Assembly: GCA_003313425.1 (NCBI GenBank)
Contig: NHZP01000002.1
Span: 2,232,001 to 2,296,000, forward strand
Source of the DNA: Pseudopyrenochaeta lycopersici
Lineage: Eukaryota; Ascomycota; Dothideomycetes; Pleosporales; Pseudopyrenochaetaceae
Direction of reading: 5' to 3'
DNA: 64,000 bases
How positions within the stretch are numbered: position 1 is the stretch's first letter; each line of letters opens with the position of its first letter. A program made the translations under genes and the position numbers. Below, piece by piece: positions 12,544 to 24,637 of this stretch. Below the pieces are notes generated by a model, which saw only the letters and a list, made by a program, of their open reading frames with translations, made no database searches and was not told the DNA's origin.

Positions 12544-12591
12544 ATTGACAAGTTGATCGACAAATCGATCGGCAAATTGACTGGCAAATCG
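12544..12591. repeat. Four diverged copies of a 12-bp tandem unit
   Basis: Units ATTGACAAGTTG, ATCGACAAATCG, ATCGGCAAATTG and ACTGGCAAATCG follow each other without gaps and differ by a few substitutions. On the minus strand the array falls in an open frame rich in Leu-Pro-Ile-Asn/Asp, but that frame is short and unlike any known gene. Confidence 0.75.
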
Positions 12592-14978
12592 CCTAAATAG
12601 AGAGACACGTGTATTTTCACCGACTTCAACCTAGCCCCTTCCACATTCTTGGTCGACTAAGGTGTGTCTACCTTCGATAGCATATTGTTGATAGGCTCGA
12701 TTTGTGGCGCCAAAATCTTGACATGCATGAGACTTCATCTTTTCGGCGGAGAAAATCTGTGATGATACAATAAAAAATGTGCTATGGACTGAGCGCTACT
12801 GTGCATGACGCATGGCTCTCCTCCAAAATCGAACTGCAGGCATTTCTTCATTTTTGCTCTGCCCCAACCACAAGCTAGAGGGTAAAAAGAGTGATTCGGC
12901 CAACCCACCGTTTTTGCAATTGTTTTACTTTGAATTTGACCGTGATTAACGGCTAATATCGCGATAGCAGTAGAAAAAACTTGTTCAGCTTGAATTGTTG
13001 GTACCAAAATTGATAGTAGAGAACGGATTTTAAAATGTTGATGGGGTGGCCTACTTGCTTGTGGTTGACGTTAGTAGATCTAAACGGACGTGGTTGTGCA
13101 AACGCTGCCATGGCAAAAACAACATCTATTACCTTTTCTGTAAGTTGATCGATTTGCGTAAAGTTGCCGAAGCCGAATTTCGCGCTGGGAGCTGGGACAT
13201 ATGAGCTGGCAAGATTTTCCTTTCTAGAAAGGAATCAGTTCGATTTGTCATAGACAATGTACTGATTATCTGCTACTCACCCCAAACTGGAGCATCTATT
13301 CGACTCGACAAGCCTTAAACAACAGCGGAGGTACAGGTCTTTTCGCTGATCATTGCTACGAAAATCTTTTGGGTTCTGGAGATCGGCTGCCGCGAAGGGC
13401 CGACCACTAGTTCCCGCACGCTAACACTAAACTTTATGGAGGAGTCGTCATCCCGTCGCGCCGCCATATCCTACTAAGCGAACAAATCAAACAAATTGGA
13501 CGATAATTCGAGCAAACACGTAGACTGAAGTATGTTCGCGCATTCTACTTGCACAATTGTGCTAAGGTCAGTGCGTTAAATCACTTAGAGAAGTGATATC
13601 GTGTTGAAGTCATACTGAATAGGTTTCTTTACTGGAGTTATTTTACACTGCAATATATAGTAGGGCGGTAAACCTGACCAGCCTGCGCGAAAGAGAATAA
13701 ATCTCTTGTCATTATGGACTTATACATGTCTTATGCAAAAGGGCTTAGTACTTGTAAGGTAATTTGGCCCATACGCCAAAGTTTGGCATCGTTACGGCCC
13801 GATTTCGGTTGTTGCAACAAGGTATCCACATTTAGGTTTGACGTAGAAAAAAGCAAATTTCGATGCATGTTGAAAACACAAAGTTGCTTGCTCATAGTAA
13901 CCGTATGGAGAGAAAATCGACAAAACTGGCCATGAATCTTGTCTGTTTTATTGACGTCACATTAATTTGCTGATGCTATATCATCACTATTGTTGAAGCA
14001 ACTGATTCATGCCCAGAACGTGCGCAAGAGCTGGTCGAGTGGTTAGCGTTTGAGTCGACATGAACATTTCCACGCAGTACCAGACGTGACAAACTGCCGT
14101 CGGAGTCCGAAATCATCGCATCAAGTCAGGCTTGATCTAAGTGAAACTTGTAGTTCGCGAGCGCTGAGTGCGACCCCATTTTAGGCTTGAGCCCGCATAC
14201 GAAGCCCTTTGTATCTTGCTGCGCCTTAGACATGCACCTTGCCGATGTTGGGTACTCAATAATTCATCGTATATGATGAACACGGCTGATGCCAATCTAA
14301 TGGCGCTGTAGTGTGAGAATCTTATGTAAAATACGCTAATTTTAAACATAACGTTGGTAGAATAAGTTTTATAGAGTAGAGAACAATATTAAGACTATAA
14401 TGTTATTAGCACTTAGCTCTGGCACCTCTCTGATTCACTGCATAGATATTATAGTAAAGAGATTTATGTAGTAAACAAAACATTACTATGAATAGACTAG
14501 TAAATAAGAAACAAATTAGAGGCATGACTAGAAGATAACAGGCGCGTAAAGGAGCCTAGCAAATGCTAGACGATATTCATTTACAATTTATCTAGCTAAT
14601 TAATCTAGCATATACCTACTAATTCCAAATTACGCATCTACGGAGTACTTACATAGTTGGATATTTAAAAACAAAAGAAACACTCTTTCTACAGCAATAC
14701 AATATAGCCCCAATTTAGGCACTAAATGAAGATCACATAAACCTAGCCTTGGAGAATCACCTACTAGTTATTGCTTTTCAGCACTTCAGACGTAGTGAAG
14801 TGATCAGCATTGAATGCCAGAACTATGTCTGGCATGGTAGTGAGCTGTTGAAAACCCAGACATAGCGATTACGGACAGCACTAGGAATATATATATTCTC
14901 ACAGAATCCTTTAAATTGCTCCGGGTTCCAACATAGCGCTAAGCACGTAAAGTGCATATGTAAATAAAAGGCTTGCGC

Positions 14979-16713
14979 CTACAAATGTGCCTTAGGAGCT
15001 CCCTGGGAATCCTCCTGTCTCGCCTGTTCGACAAGCACTCGTCGAAGAGTCTTCCCAGCATTACTCTTTGGAATTGCGTCCACAAATCTGATGCCGCCTC
15101 GAAGGCGCTTGTATGGAGCTACCTGCTCATCCAGCCACTTTAGCAACTCTTGTTCGAGCTTTCTGTCTCCCTTTTTTCCACCAGCCACGACGATGTATGC
15201 TCTTGGTAGCTCCGTTGCGCGTTGCTCACTGTACACGCCAATTACAGCCACATCAGCAACAGCGGGATGTCCAAGTAGTAGACCTTCCAGCTGTGCTGGT
15301 GCAATCTGGAAACCATTGTACTTGATCAACTCCTTAAGGCGGTCAGTAATATATATGTTATTCTGCTCGTCCATCCGGCCAATATCGCCTGTGTGGTACC
15401 AGCCGTCGGAATCAAAGGATTCTGATGTTGCTTTTGCGTTGTTGTAATAGCCCTTGAAGATGTTCGGCCCCTTAAGACAAAGCTCTCCCTCGTCTCCACG
15501 GCTCACCTCCTTGCCATCGTTCATGAACCTGGCGGACATATTTGATATCAGACGTCCACTACAGCCAATGGGCTTGTTCCAGTCTTCGAGGCGTTGACTC
15601 GATACCCCTGGAGAGGTCTCGGATAAACCGTAACTTTGCCTAATTGGGACTCCAAGACGGTCATAAACTGCGACAATCACCTCCTTTGGCATTGGTGCCG
15701 CTGAAGAATGCATCATTCGTAGATTTCGAAGGTTGTATTGGTCGACTACAGGGCTCTTGGCTAGTGCAAGTGCAACAGGCGGGACAATATAGGCGAGGGT
15801 TATTTTCTCGCGCTCAACAGTTTTGCAAAACTTTCCCAGATCAAATCCTTGCATGATGTATGTGGTAATCCCTCGATAGATCGGTGAATTGATCAAAACG
15901 GCGATTCCTAGCAATATCAGTATTGACATCTATTTGACACAGTGCAGCTGCAATTACCATAGATATGATATAGAGGTAAAAACCCTAGACTCTTATCTGT
16001 CTTCCAGTTTAATAGATCTTTCTCTGCCGCGCTGTACTGTAATGTATTCGCAACAATGTTTTCATGCGTCAACATGACACCCTTTGGCAAGCCTGTCGTT
16101 CCAGAGGAGTACACTAAATAAGCCAGATCTTCTTTTGGGTTGATGGCTACCTTCCTTGTACTTGATGATGTGCTTCGAATGCTTGAATAGTGTCGCACCT
16201 TATTCTTTGGATCTGTACTCCCTACCAGCAGTATGCGGTCAAAAGGTAAACCGACTTTTGATGCTGCTTTACAAGCTACTTCGAGACAGGCAACATTGGT
16301 TACCAATGCCTTTGCGTTGGAAGACTTCAATTGTGACACCAACTCATCCAGTGTGTAAAGATAGTTGAAAGGACAGACCACGCCTCCCGCAAACAATGTA
16401 CCAAACGTGACTGGGACAACGTCGATGGTGTTTGGCGTCATCATGGCTAGGACGTCTCCCTTACGCCAGCTCCAATGGTCTTGAATTCCTCTTCCAAATT
16501 GCTCGGCGGCGGCACGCAGCTCAAGAAACTGGAATCTTCTCTCCGTGACAACGTCCACTAGTAGAACTGCGATTGCGTTAGAAGGTTTGGTGAAGTCGCA
16601 TCCGCATACGCACCATGATCATCCGGATACTGGCGATCGGGATTCTCGAAGAAAAGTGTCCATATGTCAAGTTCGGGGACAGTAACGGGCGGAAAGGATG
16701 ATTCTACAGGCAT
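14979..16713 (-). CDS. 4-coumarate:CoA ligase-like acyl-CoA synthetase (AMP-binding), probably peroxisomal
   Basis: Activates a carboxylic acid to its CoA thioester through an acyl-adenylate; fungal 4CL-like enzymes act on aromatic, fatty or jasmonate-like acids. Exons on the minus strand 16713-16614, 16557-15958 and 15907-14979 give 542 aa, the usual family length. Introns are 56 and 50 nt. Core motifs: the phosphate loop SSGTTGLPKG (184-193), YGLSETSPG, GELCLKGPN, YHTGDIGR, KELIKYNGFQIAPAQLE, and the C-terminal catalytic lysine in IPKSNAGKTLRR (Lys519). The last three residues, Ala-His-Leu, fit the loose PTS1 consensus, so import into peroxisomes is likely. It shares a 522-bp divergent promoter with a kappa GST that also ends in a PTS1. 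Substrate cannot be told from sequence. Confidence 0.9.
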
Positions 16714-17235
16714 GTTGAATGGAAAACTAGATCATAGTAGGTTTACAGGTAGTAGCTGAAGAAGCGTCGCAGGTCTATTTTACAGAAACAAAATTCTGCA
16801 GCAGGCTATAGGCAGCATTTGTTTGAGTGTCATCTTCTAAATAAACAGGATTAGATGGGGAAGACGGAATGGTGAGTAATCTAAATATGTATTCGGTGTT
16901 GGCTTTGCGGGGTTGCTTGTGACTAGCTTCCCGGTTCTTCCTGGAACCATCGTTACATCCTTTCTCAGTCAATTCGGCTAGGCCAATGACTTAAGTAGCT
17001 ATTTAAATATGGCTCCGCTTTGCACTATTTAAGCTTTGACATTGACATAATAGTCGAGTTTATATGCACAAAATGGAGCGAGGGTTTGGAACATAGTAAT
17101 CGTGGTAATCATCAATTGTGATTAGTGAACACTAACATACCTCGGGTGTACTTTAGTTCTACGCTTCCAAGACACTCACTTAAACCAGGAAGCACCACGC
17201 AAGTTCCTTAGATACCAGAATTGTTTTTTGGAGCC
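16714..17235. promoter_or_regulatory. Divergent promoter between the CoA ligase and the kappa GST
   Basis: 522 bp between two diverging start codons. AT-rich, with no gene of its own. The arrangement would allow joint regulation of the two peroxisomal enzymes. I see no specific operator I can name. Confidence 0.45.
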
Positions 17236-18012
17236 ATGGACGGCTCTGTGAATGGCAAGCTCACCATATATATCGATTGTGGTTAGTCTTTAGACTCATT
17301 CGCTTTGGTTATTTACTCACTGCTTAAGTGTCTCCCTACTCGTGGTTTGGATTCACAAACATCAAGAAGTTTCGCCCATTGCTCAATGCCCATGGTGTAG
17401 AGGTTGAGATACTACCATTCTTCCTCGGAGCTGCGCGTGACGGTGCAGGTAATCCTTTCACTCCAACGCCGCAATGGAAGGTGGCTTTTTCATCGCAAGA
17501 CTCCACCTTGACAGGAGAAATGCTGGGCCTAAAAATTGTGCCACCAGAAGTCTTCCCAATATCGTCACTTTTTGTAAGTCCCTGTCCGAAATGTTGGAAT
17601 CAGACAAACCTGACTGTAAAAGCCGGTGCGAGTTGCGACATGGGTCAAAGACCACTACTCAGGAGACAAATTTGAACAGACTTTCGATGCCCTGGTGTCA
17701 AGTTATTGGAGCAAGGGCATCAATGTATCAACTCCTGAAGGCGTTCAAAAGGCTCTGTCTACAGTCTTTAGTTCGCAGGAAATTAGGGAGATAATCAAGC
17801 AAGCAATCACCCCCGAAAACAAGAAACGAGTAGTGGAAATTACAATGGGTTCTGGGGCATTTGGAGCGCCATGGATTGTGGCTACCAATAAACATGAACA
17901 GACGAGATCCTGGTTTGGAAATGACCGCTGGGACCAGGTCTTCTATCATTTAGGAGTACCTTTCACACCTGTGAGCATTATTCCTCCTGAAGAAAGGAAA
18001 GCAAAGCTGTAA
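17236..18012 (+). CDS. Kappa-class glutathione S-transferase / 2-hydroxychromene-2-carboxylate isomerase-like, peroxisomal
   Basis: DsbA-fold oxidoreductase family in which eukaryotic GSTK conjugates or peroxidises substrates with glutathione in peroxisomes or mitochondria, and bacterial members isomerise 2-hydroxychromene-2-carboxylate in naphthalene breakdown. Exons 17236-17281, 17329-17573 and 17623-18012 give 226 aa; introns are 47 and 49 nt. The active-site loop CVSPYSWFGF (Ser17) is rebuilt exactly across intron 1. PVRVATWVKDHY and the cis-Pro-type loop GSGAFGAPWIV lie in the C-terminal half, followed by SWFGNDRWDQVFYHLG, typical of the family. It ends in Ala-Lys-Leu, a canonical PTS1. 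It diverges from the CoA ligase and converges with the nitronate monooxygenase. Confidence 0.92.
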
Positions 18013-18299
18013 TTCAGTACATTGTATTACCCGGCACTTTTCCAATCCTTACAACTGGTTCAAGCTACAGAAGTATCGGTTGTCATCACACAAATTAATA
18101 TAGTGCATCAAGAGCGTGCTAATATCAGTGTCTTTGGCCAGGAAATCATAATTGTTTATATCTAATAGTTTCACGGAACCCACAATTATCTACTAAGATC
18201 GACGTGCCAGGCTGGATAACTTCTCTATTGAACAACCAAAGCCTTCTAATACCATGTCGGCCAACGGTCTACCAACGTCCAGCGTTAGCCATGAAAATG

Positions 18300-19356
18300 C
18301 TATAGGTTGCTCTTCAAGTCTTGAACTCCCTTTGTTGATTTTATAAGTGACAAAAGCACGCTGTTTGCCTCACTCTCGATACGCGCAAAGAGTTCTGCAC
18401 AAGTGGGGATGTCGTGTATCAAACCCATTACCTGTCCAGCATACCAAACCTGTCGCCATTATAAGCATACGGCTAGCAAATAAGAAAAGGATACTCACTC
18501 CGTGTTGGATATCGCCATCGACAAGGACCTCTCTTCCCTTGGCCCCACTAACCACTGGAGCTATTTCGGAAAAGTCTCCTTTTTCGCTTTGAGACTCTAT
18601 TTTGACCGCCTTAGCTGTCATTTCATTTGAATACATGCGACTCGTATTCTTCCATCTCCTCAAGATTAGCGTAGTCTGATGCTCATCCGAATTGACAATC
18701 GCGTTCTTAACATTGATATGAATTGGTGCCTCCACAGTGGCCATGAACCGAGTTCCCATGTTTATCCCTGCAGCTCCCAGACTTAACGCACTCATTAGCC
18801 CATAGCCATCTGCAAAGCCGCCAGATGCAATAAATGGCGTGTCTCCAAGTTCCTGGCGCGCGCGACCGTTTAGAATAAGCGATGCAATGTCAGACTCTCC
18901 TACATGTCCTGCGCATTCGAATCCATCGATGGATAAGATGTCAACACCAAGCTTGATTGCGGCTTTTGCATGACGGATTGTCGTCGCTTTGTGGATAATT
19001 GTAATTCCAACTGCTTTAAGCTGCTTAATAACGGGACCAGGGCTGTTGCCAGCTGTTTCAACAATTTTGATTTTCTCTTCGATGATGGCTTGAACAAATG
19101 CGGGGTAGTCTGGTGGATTCAAAGCGGGGAGCAGGGTGATGTTGACTCCGAAAGGTTTGTCCGTCAGAGATCGTGTCTTCTTGATTTCTGTGCGTAGATG
19201 CTCGGCGTCTGGCTGTGTAAGTGCGTTGATGATGCCTAGGCCCCCGGCATTGCTGACTGCGGCTGCGAGCTCAGCATAGGCTACCCATTGGAGCCCCCCT
19301 TGCACCACGGGAACTCGGATGCCGAGCTTTCGAGTAAGAGCAGTATCGAAACCCAT
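18300..19356 (-). CDS. Nitronate monooxygenase (2-nitropropane dioxygenase family), possible peroxisomal signal
   Basis: FMN-dependent TIM-barrel enzyme that oxidises alkyl nitronates such as propionate-3-nitronate, often for detoxification. Exons on the minus strand 19356-18499 and 18449-18300 give 335 aa; the 49-nt intron lies between DIQHG and VWYAGQ, and splicing restores the family's normal C-terminus. Visible are the N-terminal FMN segment (VVQGGLQWVAYAELAAAVSN, 17-36), GGLGIINA, the catalytic-His motif GFECAGHVGE (His151), and the phosphate-binding FIASGGFADGYG and LGAAGINMGTRF. The last three residues are Ser-Asn-Leu, an atypical but plausible PTS1. Together with its neighbours it suggests a peroxisomal module for a nitro, aromatic or branched acid; that is inference. 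Confidence 0.9.
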
Positions 19357-22315
19357 TGTGCTGTTGTCAAAGCGTAGAACAGAGACTCAAGAAAACAAGG
19401 CGACTGTTTAAAACGAATTCAATTATATACTGGGAATCTTGGAAATGAAAGGGATGATTAGGGCTTCCGCAAGTCTATGTTCTACCGAAGCACCTCGGGT
19501 CACTAATCAAGACAGAGAGCTTCACATGAGCCGTTCCCGAAGCTTTCACAAGCAGCCTGAGAACTGAATCAGAGTAATCAGCATCCGAAAGTACCGAAGG
19601 ACTAGGCAACGTAATGTCGACGCTGGAGCCAATAGTGCATAAAAAACCGAGAAGGTTCATCAACGGGCGTTATTAGCCAACATTCCTGGATGCAATTGTG
19701 GTGACCCGCACGGAATCGTCAGCGGCATTGCACATACGTCCCAAGTAGCGAAAATGATGGACTTGACCTTTTTTTTTACGCTTCTTCTGTCCTATGTTCT
19801 TGGCCTGTTATGTAGTCAGTACGTCTAGATACCTTGTCCGCTGTTAAGCCTCTTTCGCCTGCGGCTTGCCTCGCCCAGAGGCGAGCTGAACATTGATGCA
19901 AGTGATGCACGAGAAATTTTATTCTCGTACGACGATATCATGGAAGAACAATGAGAGCAAAACAATCCAGAACCAATTTCAAAAATACAGCGAGGCTTTT
20001 TTGGCAGTCTCACTTGATTGAAGCCCCTAGTGCATAGCTTCCTCCCGAGAGGGCTAGGCAACTTCATCCCGGCCGAGTGACCAATTCCAGGTATTGAGGC
20101 GTTAGTTTTCTCTTAATATTCGTCTAGGCCACGAACGATTGCTAAAAAGCCGAAGTTACCTTCGGATCCTTGAATAGTCGAGCAAGTAAAACGTAGGCTT
20201 AAATGTGGCCAATATTGGTCGGTCTGAACTTCGGCACAAATGCATGGTCCTACCTTTATCTTGAAGGCCGTCAAAGCTACACTAATTTATTCTCAATAGC
20301 CATTCTCATAAATGGTGATGCCCATGTTGATCTTGATGAAGTAGACGATTGGTTTGTTGTATATTTTATTATTGTATATGTCATTGAGATGTCATTGATA
20401 CTAAACCTAATCTCTTCTCATTACGTATGTTATATTACAAAACTTACGGGTTATGATTTTAAATTAAAGGGGTTCTGGTTTTATTTCAAGAGTATGCGGG
20501 TACTTCTGATGTCCGTAATCCTCGATTGAATGCCGTTTGTTAATCATTGAATGTAACTATTGCCGGCGAAAGGGTAAGTCTCTGCGATTTTAGTCCTGTA
20601 GAGAGCGAATAATATCTTTGAGTGCTTGAGGAAGCACAACATATCTCACGTTTAGTAAGAAGCAGCATGCAATGTTGCAAGGCTTTGGAATATTTTTTTA
20701 CCTTTGACGGACCGGCTCTGCTCTAGTTAGTGTCAAAATTTCGACTATACTAGCATGAGAACAAAGCATAGATTGCATTTTTAAGCCAGTTTAAAACGGG
20801 GCAAGTCTCAGATGCTAGTATTACAAAGCCTTTCGAACAGCATTGTTGAAAACCATCGGCCACTATAGTCTAATGTCCGTAGGACTCGTTGCACAACCAG
20901 CTGCGATGGAGCCACAAGACGTCCGCCTTGTGTGCATACTGACCACCTATTTTGTCGCCTCGGCGAGCCTGCGACGCCCTTCGTCGAGATTTGCCCGTGT
21001 CCCTGCATGCTACCAAAACACCCACTTCACGGGCGACTGATACAGTACCGGTAGGTATACTCGATGGGTTTCTGAAGCTTTCTGTGTGCATATTTGGTGT
21101 TTATTGACAATCTGTATCCTGCAGTACTTACCAGGTGCTTCTAAAGCCGACAAATTGTACGAGCGGGTGGCTGAGCGCATAGCCGACACACTTTGTCCAG
21201 GCTATCGCTGTTGGTGAAGCCCTTATCGCGTCAGGAGGGAATGACCCATGAAACGGCGGAGGCGACGGCTTGTCTAGTGGATTTACGGCCCCGACAATCT
21301 TCTTCCGCAGCTGTGGTAACGCTTTCTTCTGTCCGCCACCATTTAGGAGCGAATGCGGAGATCGATAATTCATGACAAGGAGTATATCGCATCCTCTTTG
21401 CGCGCTGTCTAACACTTCTCTGTGCAATTCATAGCTCATAACAAATGATTTGCGGCAAGGGACTGCACAGGAATGTTAGAACAGGGATCCGCGTCGCGCT
21501 GTGGAAAGCCTACAGCAGCGAATATTCGCTCCAATCCAGTTCCTTCCTTTAAGAAGAAGTCAACAGATGGAGCAACTCTTACAATGTCCAACCCCCGCTT
21601 TGACCATATGCTGTTTCGAAAATCTGTGCCCATGTTTGCTGAGAGACACCTTTGACGGGGCCACTGATCGATACGCCTGAAAGAAACGTTTGTCCTATAT
21701 CCGCCCTTCGATACCGGTTGAAAAACGAGCTCACTGCTGTCGATAATTTTGCACTGCTTGCTCTGTCTATGCAAACTCTCACCCGCGCAGGGTGATCAGG
21801 GACCTGCAGCTTTGGCATGACTTGAAACTTCCATGTTCTTAGCTGTATTGATTCTAATCTGTTTGACTCCACTCGTTTGCCAAGAAGTGAGGGACGTAAC
21901 ATAGTGATCATTATCGGTAGTTTTGTACCCTAAGCGGAGGGCGAACCAAAGTGCTTAGAGCCTAGGGAAGCGGCGAGGCTGGTTTCGACAATGATGCCAA
22001 GGAGAGTAACTTTTTGGCTGATCTTATATCGGATCATGAACCGTATCGAAAGAATACATATAGAAGTGCAGATGGAAGTGCAGAGCAAGGTTTCAAAGGA
22101 AGACAGGCTGCGGTCAAAGTAGCCCTTTCATGATTCCATCGTGCCCCTGCAGTGAGGCGTGTAATTTTTACTTTTTCCGCGGCAAGTTCCAGTGGCTTAA
22201 GCTTGGATCAACCACAGGCATAGCTGAATGTCTCTTGATCAGGACTCTCAGCTCTGCCATCCAGGGGATCACAACATCAAAGAGCTAGCTGCGGAATCAC
22301 TCATACTAAATTAGA
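19357..22315. other. Intergenic region with possible coding remnants
   Basis: About 3 kb. A 108-codon plus-strand frame at 20203-20529 is rich in hydrophobic residues but sits in AT-rich DNA and matches nothing I know. Remnants at 21436-21911 (minus) are listed separately. The last 300 bp should hold the HET gene promoter. Confidence 0.4.
21436..21911 (-). pseudogene. Possible decayed or spliced gene of unknown family
   Basis: Two overlapping minus-strand frames read like protein rather than noise: 21911-21579 (with ADIGQTFLSGVSISGPVKG and TWAQIFETAYGQSGG) and 21774-21436 (with GTGLERIFAAVGFPQRDADP). A donor GTAAGAG and an acceptor TTAAAG lie where the first frame ends, but the phase does not join them cleanly. 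No start codon context or N-terminal domain is evident. I do not recognise the family; it could be the 3' part of a broken gene. Confidence 0.3.
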
Positions 22316-24637
22316 ATGGATCTTCATCGCCGGGTATTTCATCTCACGCTCGGCAGGATAAGATTGATCGTTGGCACTGGGGTTTTCTCTGAATGGCTGG
22401 GAAGCTTCCTCCTTAAATATTGGCGCTATAAATACCGACCTCTCCCTACCATAGCTAAGGACAACGCAGAGGCAGATCAGGATATACCTCAACAGGCAAC
22501 AATTCGTATTCTCAGAGTCGAACACGCGGAAGAGAAAAGGGGGATACGGTGCAGTCTGAAGAGTCTCCAAGGGCTACAATCGGAGGAGTACCACTGTCTC
22601 TCTTACACGTGGGGTGATCCATTCGGGCCTGACGTTGACTATGTCATCCATTCCAGAAGCTATCTTGCGACTTGCGTTGCACCGGTCTTGTCACTCCTCC
22701 TCAAATATGGTAGGAAATTCAAACGCTTCTTTCAACCAAAACACTATGTCATTAACATCGATGATGGCTTACTTTCTGTAACTCCAAATCTGTGGAGCGC
22801 TATCATCCATCTTCACAAGACACAGCCAGAGTTTCAAGCCATTTGGATTGATGCAATCTGTATAAACCAGGATGATGAGGACGAAAAGAGTGCCCAAGTC
22901 CCGATTATGCACCATATTTATGGAAATGCGAAATCCGTCATTGCCTGGGTAGGACCGGAAGACAAGCGCAATGAGAATCCGAAGCTTGTAACAGACGTGG
23001 TCGAGGCTCTTCATATGCAGGAGGAAGCGAGGGAAGGGTTCTGCCGGCAAATGTTGGGTTGGACCTGGAACGAGAGCTTCGAGGAATTTCCGGCCCCTGA
23101 ATACATCCAAAACCTTGGCTTTGAGCATTGGTTTGCAGTGCGAAACTTTCTCCAACGACCCTACTTTCAGCGGATGTGGATATTCCAGGAGCTTATTGTT
23201 GCCAAAGAAATCGTAATTACCTGCGGGAAACAAGTCATGGACTGGAATGACGTTCGAAATATCTCACAAGCGTATTCAACCTTTGGGTGCGATATCATGA
23301 CACGATACAGCAGACCAGGGTTCTGGGTGGCACAGTCGAATAGTCCGCATCGAGTTGCATTCTGGAGAGATCAATTCCAATCGAAACCAACTGAGCGTTT
23401 GCGCAGGCAATTCGGGCCGTTTGTGCTAACATTGAACCGGAATGACTTTCAATGTAGCAATGGAAGAGACATGCTATATGCGCACATGGGCGTCTGCAAT
23501 TACAATAGAATTGTTCCGGATTATAAGAAGCCCCTGGGGCAGGTTTATACGGATTTTTGGGCCGATGTCCTAGAACGCGTTCCCACAAGCATTAACTTTC
23601 TCACATGTATAGAGGACGCATCGTGCAGTGTCAATCGTTCTAAGTCTACTGTACATTCAGAGGATCCTTTATCGGAGAACCAAGGGCCCAGGATGATTCC
23701 ATTGCCCTCTTGGGTCCCGGATTTTCAAGCCAGGCTAGAACCAGCTAGTCTCACCCAGCACTATTACACGGACTGTTTCTCGGCTTCTCGCGATCTGGAG
23801 GAAATACCCTTGAGCATTAATCATGTCGAGAACCACCTTACCCTCCATGGCTTCCTATTCGACACCGTTGCTAGGACTAGCGAATCTGGACAGGAACTTA
23901 TAAAAAACAATAGTATCATGGGCGTCGCACTCTTGATGGAAGAGATACACACCCGATATGGTATTTCATACCCTAGCAATGAGCACCCCTTCGAAGCCGT
24001 CTGGAAAACCATGGCCATATTGACAGACACTGCAGGTGAAAAAGACATCGACTACCCACCTCCTCTGAGCATCCGACAGACCTTTTCAGACTGGTTGCTT
24101 TACATTTTCGCATCATCGATAGCGCTACAAGGCAAACGAAATGAAAACCTAAAGGCTCTAGAGCACATTTTGAACACTGATCTTGACCACACCACGGATT
24201 TAGTTCCTTCTCTTGAAGCCGTCAAACTTGAAGCCGAAGCATTGCGGCTCTATCTTCTCGCGAAGGTCCACCGAAAAGAATCCCACGGCACACTTCTTGC
24301 AGGCCGTGCTTCCGGCGACGACCTACACTTGACTTTCCAACCCACGAGTGAAGGTCATGTTGGCATAGCAGCATCCTCCTTCGGTGACCGTGCGCTGAAT
24401 CGAATGAGATTGTTTAGGACAACGGAAGGATATTTTATCGGGAAGGGACCCCAGTCAGTGCAGGTTGGGGACGAGATCTGTATTATTTCGGGGGCACAAG
24501 TCCCGTTCATACTGAGGAAGATACCTGGGACTGGGAAACGGAAATTTGTCGGGCAGGCTTACGTTCACGGTATCATGCATGGAGAAGTGTCTAGTCGTTG
24601 GCAAGGATGCAAACTTAATGAGTTTATAATTGAGTAG
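22316..24637 (+). CDS. HET-domain (heterokaryon incompatibility) protein
   Basis: Fungal NLR-associated/HET family used in non-self recognition; HET domains are TIR-like and trigger cell death when activated. Single exon of 773 aa. The HET domain spans about residues 92-300: YHCLSYTWGD (92-101), then AIWIDAICINQDD (175-187), QVPIMHHIYGNAKSVIAWVG, and further on YFQRMWIFQELIVAKEIVITC. The domain is followed by DMLYAHMGVC, an equivalent of the usual R-D-K-[IV]-YALLG motif, and by a variable C-terminus of about 400 residues ending in a region with QVGDEICIISGAQVPFILRK, which is common in this family. No NACHT, WD or ankyrin repeats are seen. It borders a large transposon block, a frequent setting for HET genes. 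Confidence 0.92.
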   Translation: MDLHRRVFHLTLGRIRLIVGTGVFSEWLGSFLLKYWRYKYRPLPTIAKDNAEADQDIPQQATIRILRVEHAEEKRGIRCSLKSLQGLQSEEYHCLSYTWGDPFGPDVDYVIHSRSYLATCVAPVLSLLLKYGRKFKRFFQPKHYVINIDDGLLSVTPNLWSAIIHLHKTQPEFQAIWIDAICINQDDEDEKSAQVPIMHHIYGNAKSVIAWVGPEDKRNENPKLVTDVVEALHMQEEAREGFCRQMLGWTWNESFEEFPAPEYIQNLGFEHWFAVRNFLQRPYFQRMWIFQELIVAKEIVITCGKQVMDWNDVRNISQAYSTFGCDIMTRYSRPGFWVAQSNSPHRVAFWRDQFQSKPTERLRRQFGPFVLTLNRNDFQCSNGRDMLYAHMGVCNYNRIVPDYKKPLGQVYTDFWADVLERVPTSINFLTCIEDASCSVNRSKSTVHSEDPLSENQGPRMIPLPSWVPDFQARLEPASLTQHYYTDCFSASRDLEEIPLSINHVENHLTLHGFLFDTVARTSESGQELIKNNSIMGVALLMEEIHTRYGISYPSNEHPFEAVWKTMAILTDTAGEKDIDYPPPLSIRQTFSDWLLYIFASSIALQGKRNENLKALEHILNTDLDHTTDLVPSLEAVKLEAEALRLYLLAKVHRKESHGTLLAGRASGDDLHLTFQPTSEGHVGIAASSFGDRALNRMRLFRTTEGYFIGKGPQSVQVGDEICIISGAQVPFILRKIPGTGKRKFVGQAYVHGIMHGEVSSRWQGCKLNEFIIE

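Larger units (their letters stand above)
12138..14978. other. Intergenic region, increasingly AT-rich to the right
   Basis: 2.8 kb without a convincing gene. It contains a G15 run at 12263-12277 and a 12-bp tandem repeat at 12544-12591. From about 14340 the sequence is very AT-rich with stops in all frames, which suggests an old decayed repeat, though I recognise no element. Confidence 0.4.

Noticed and set aside
20203..20529. 108-codon hydrophobic plus-strand frame
   Set aside because: Lies in AT-rich DNA where Phe/Ile/Tyr-rich translations arise by chance. No signal peptide or family pattern.
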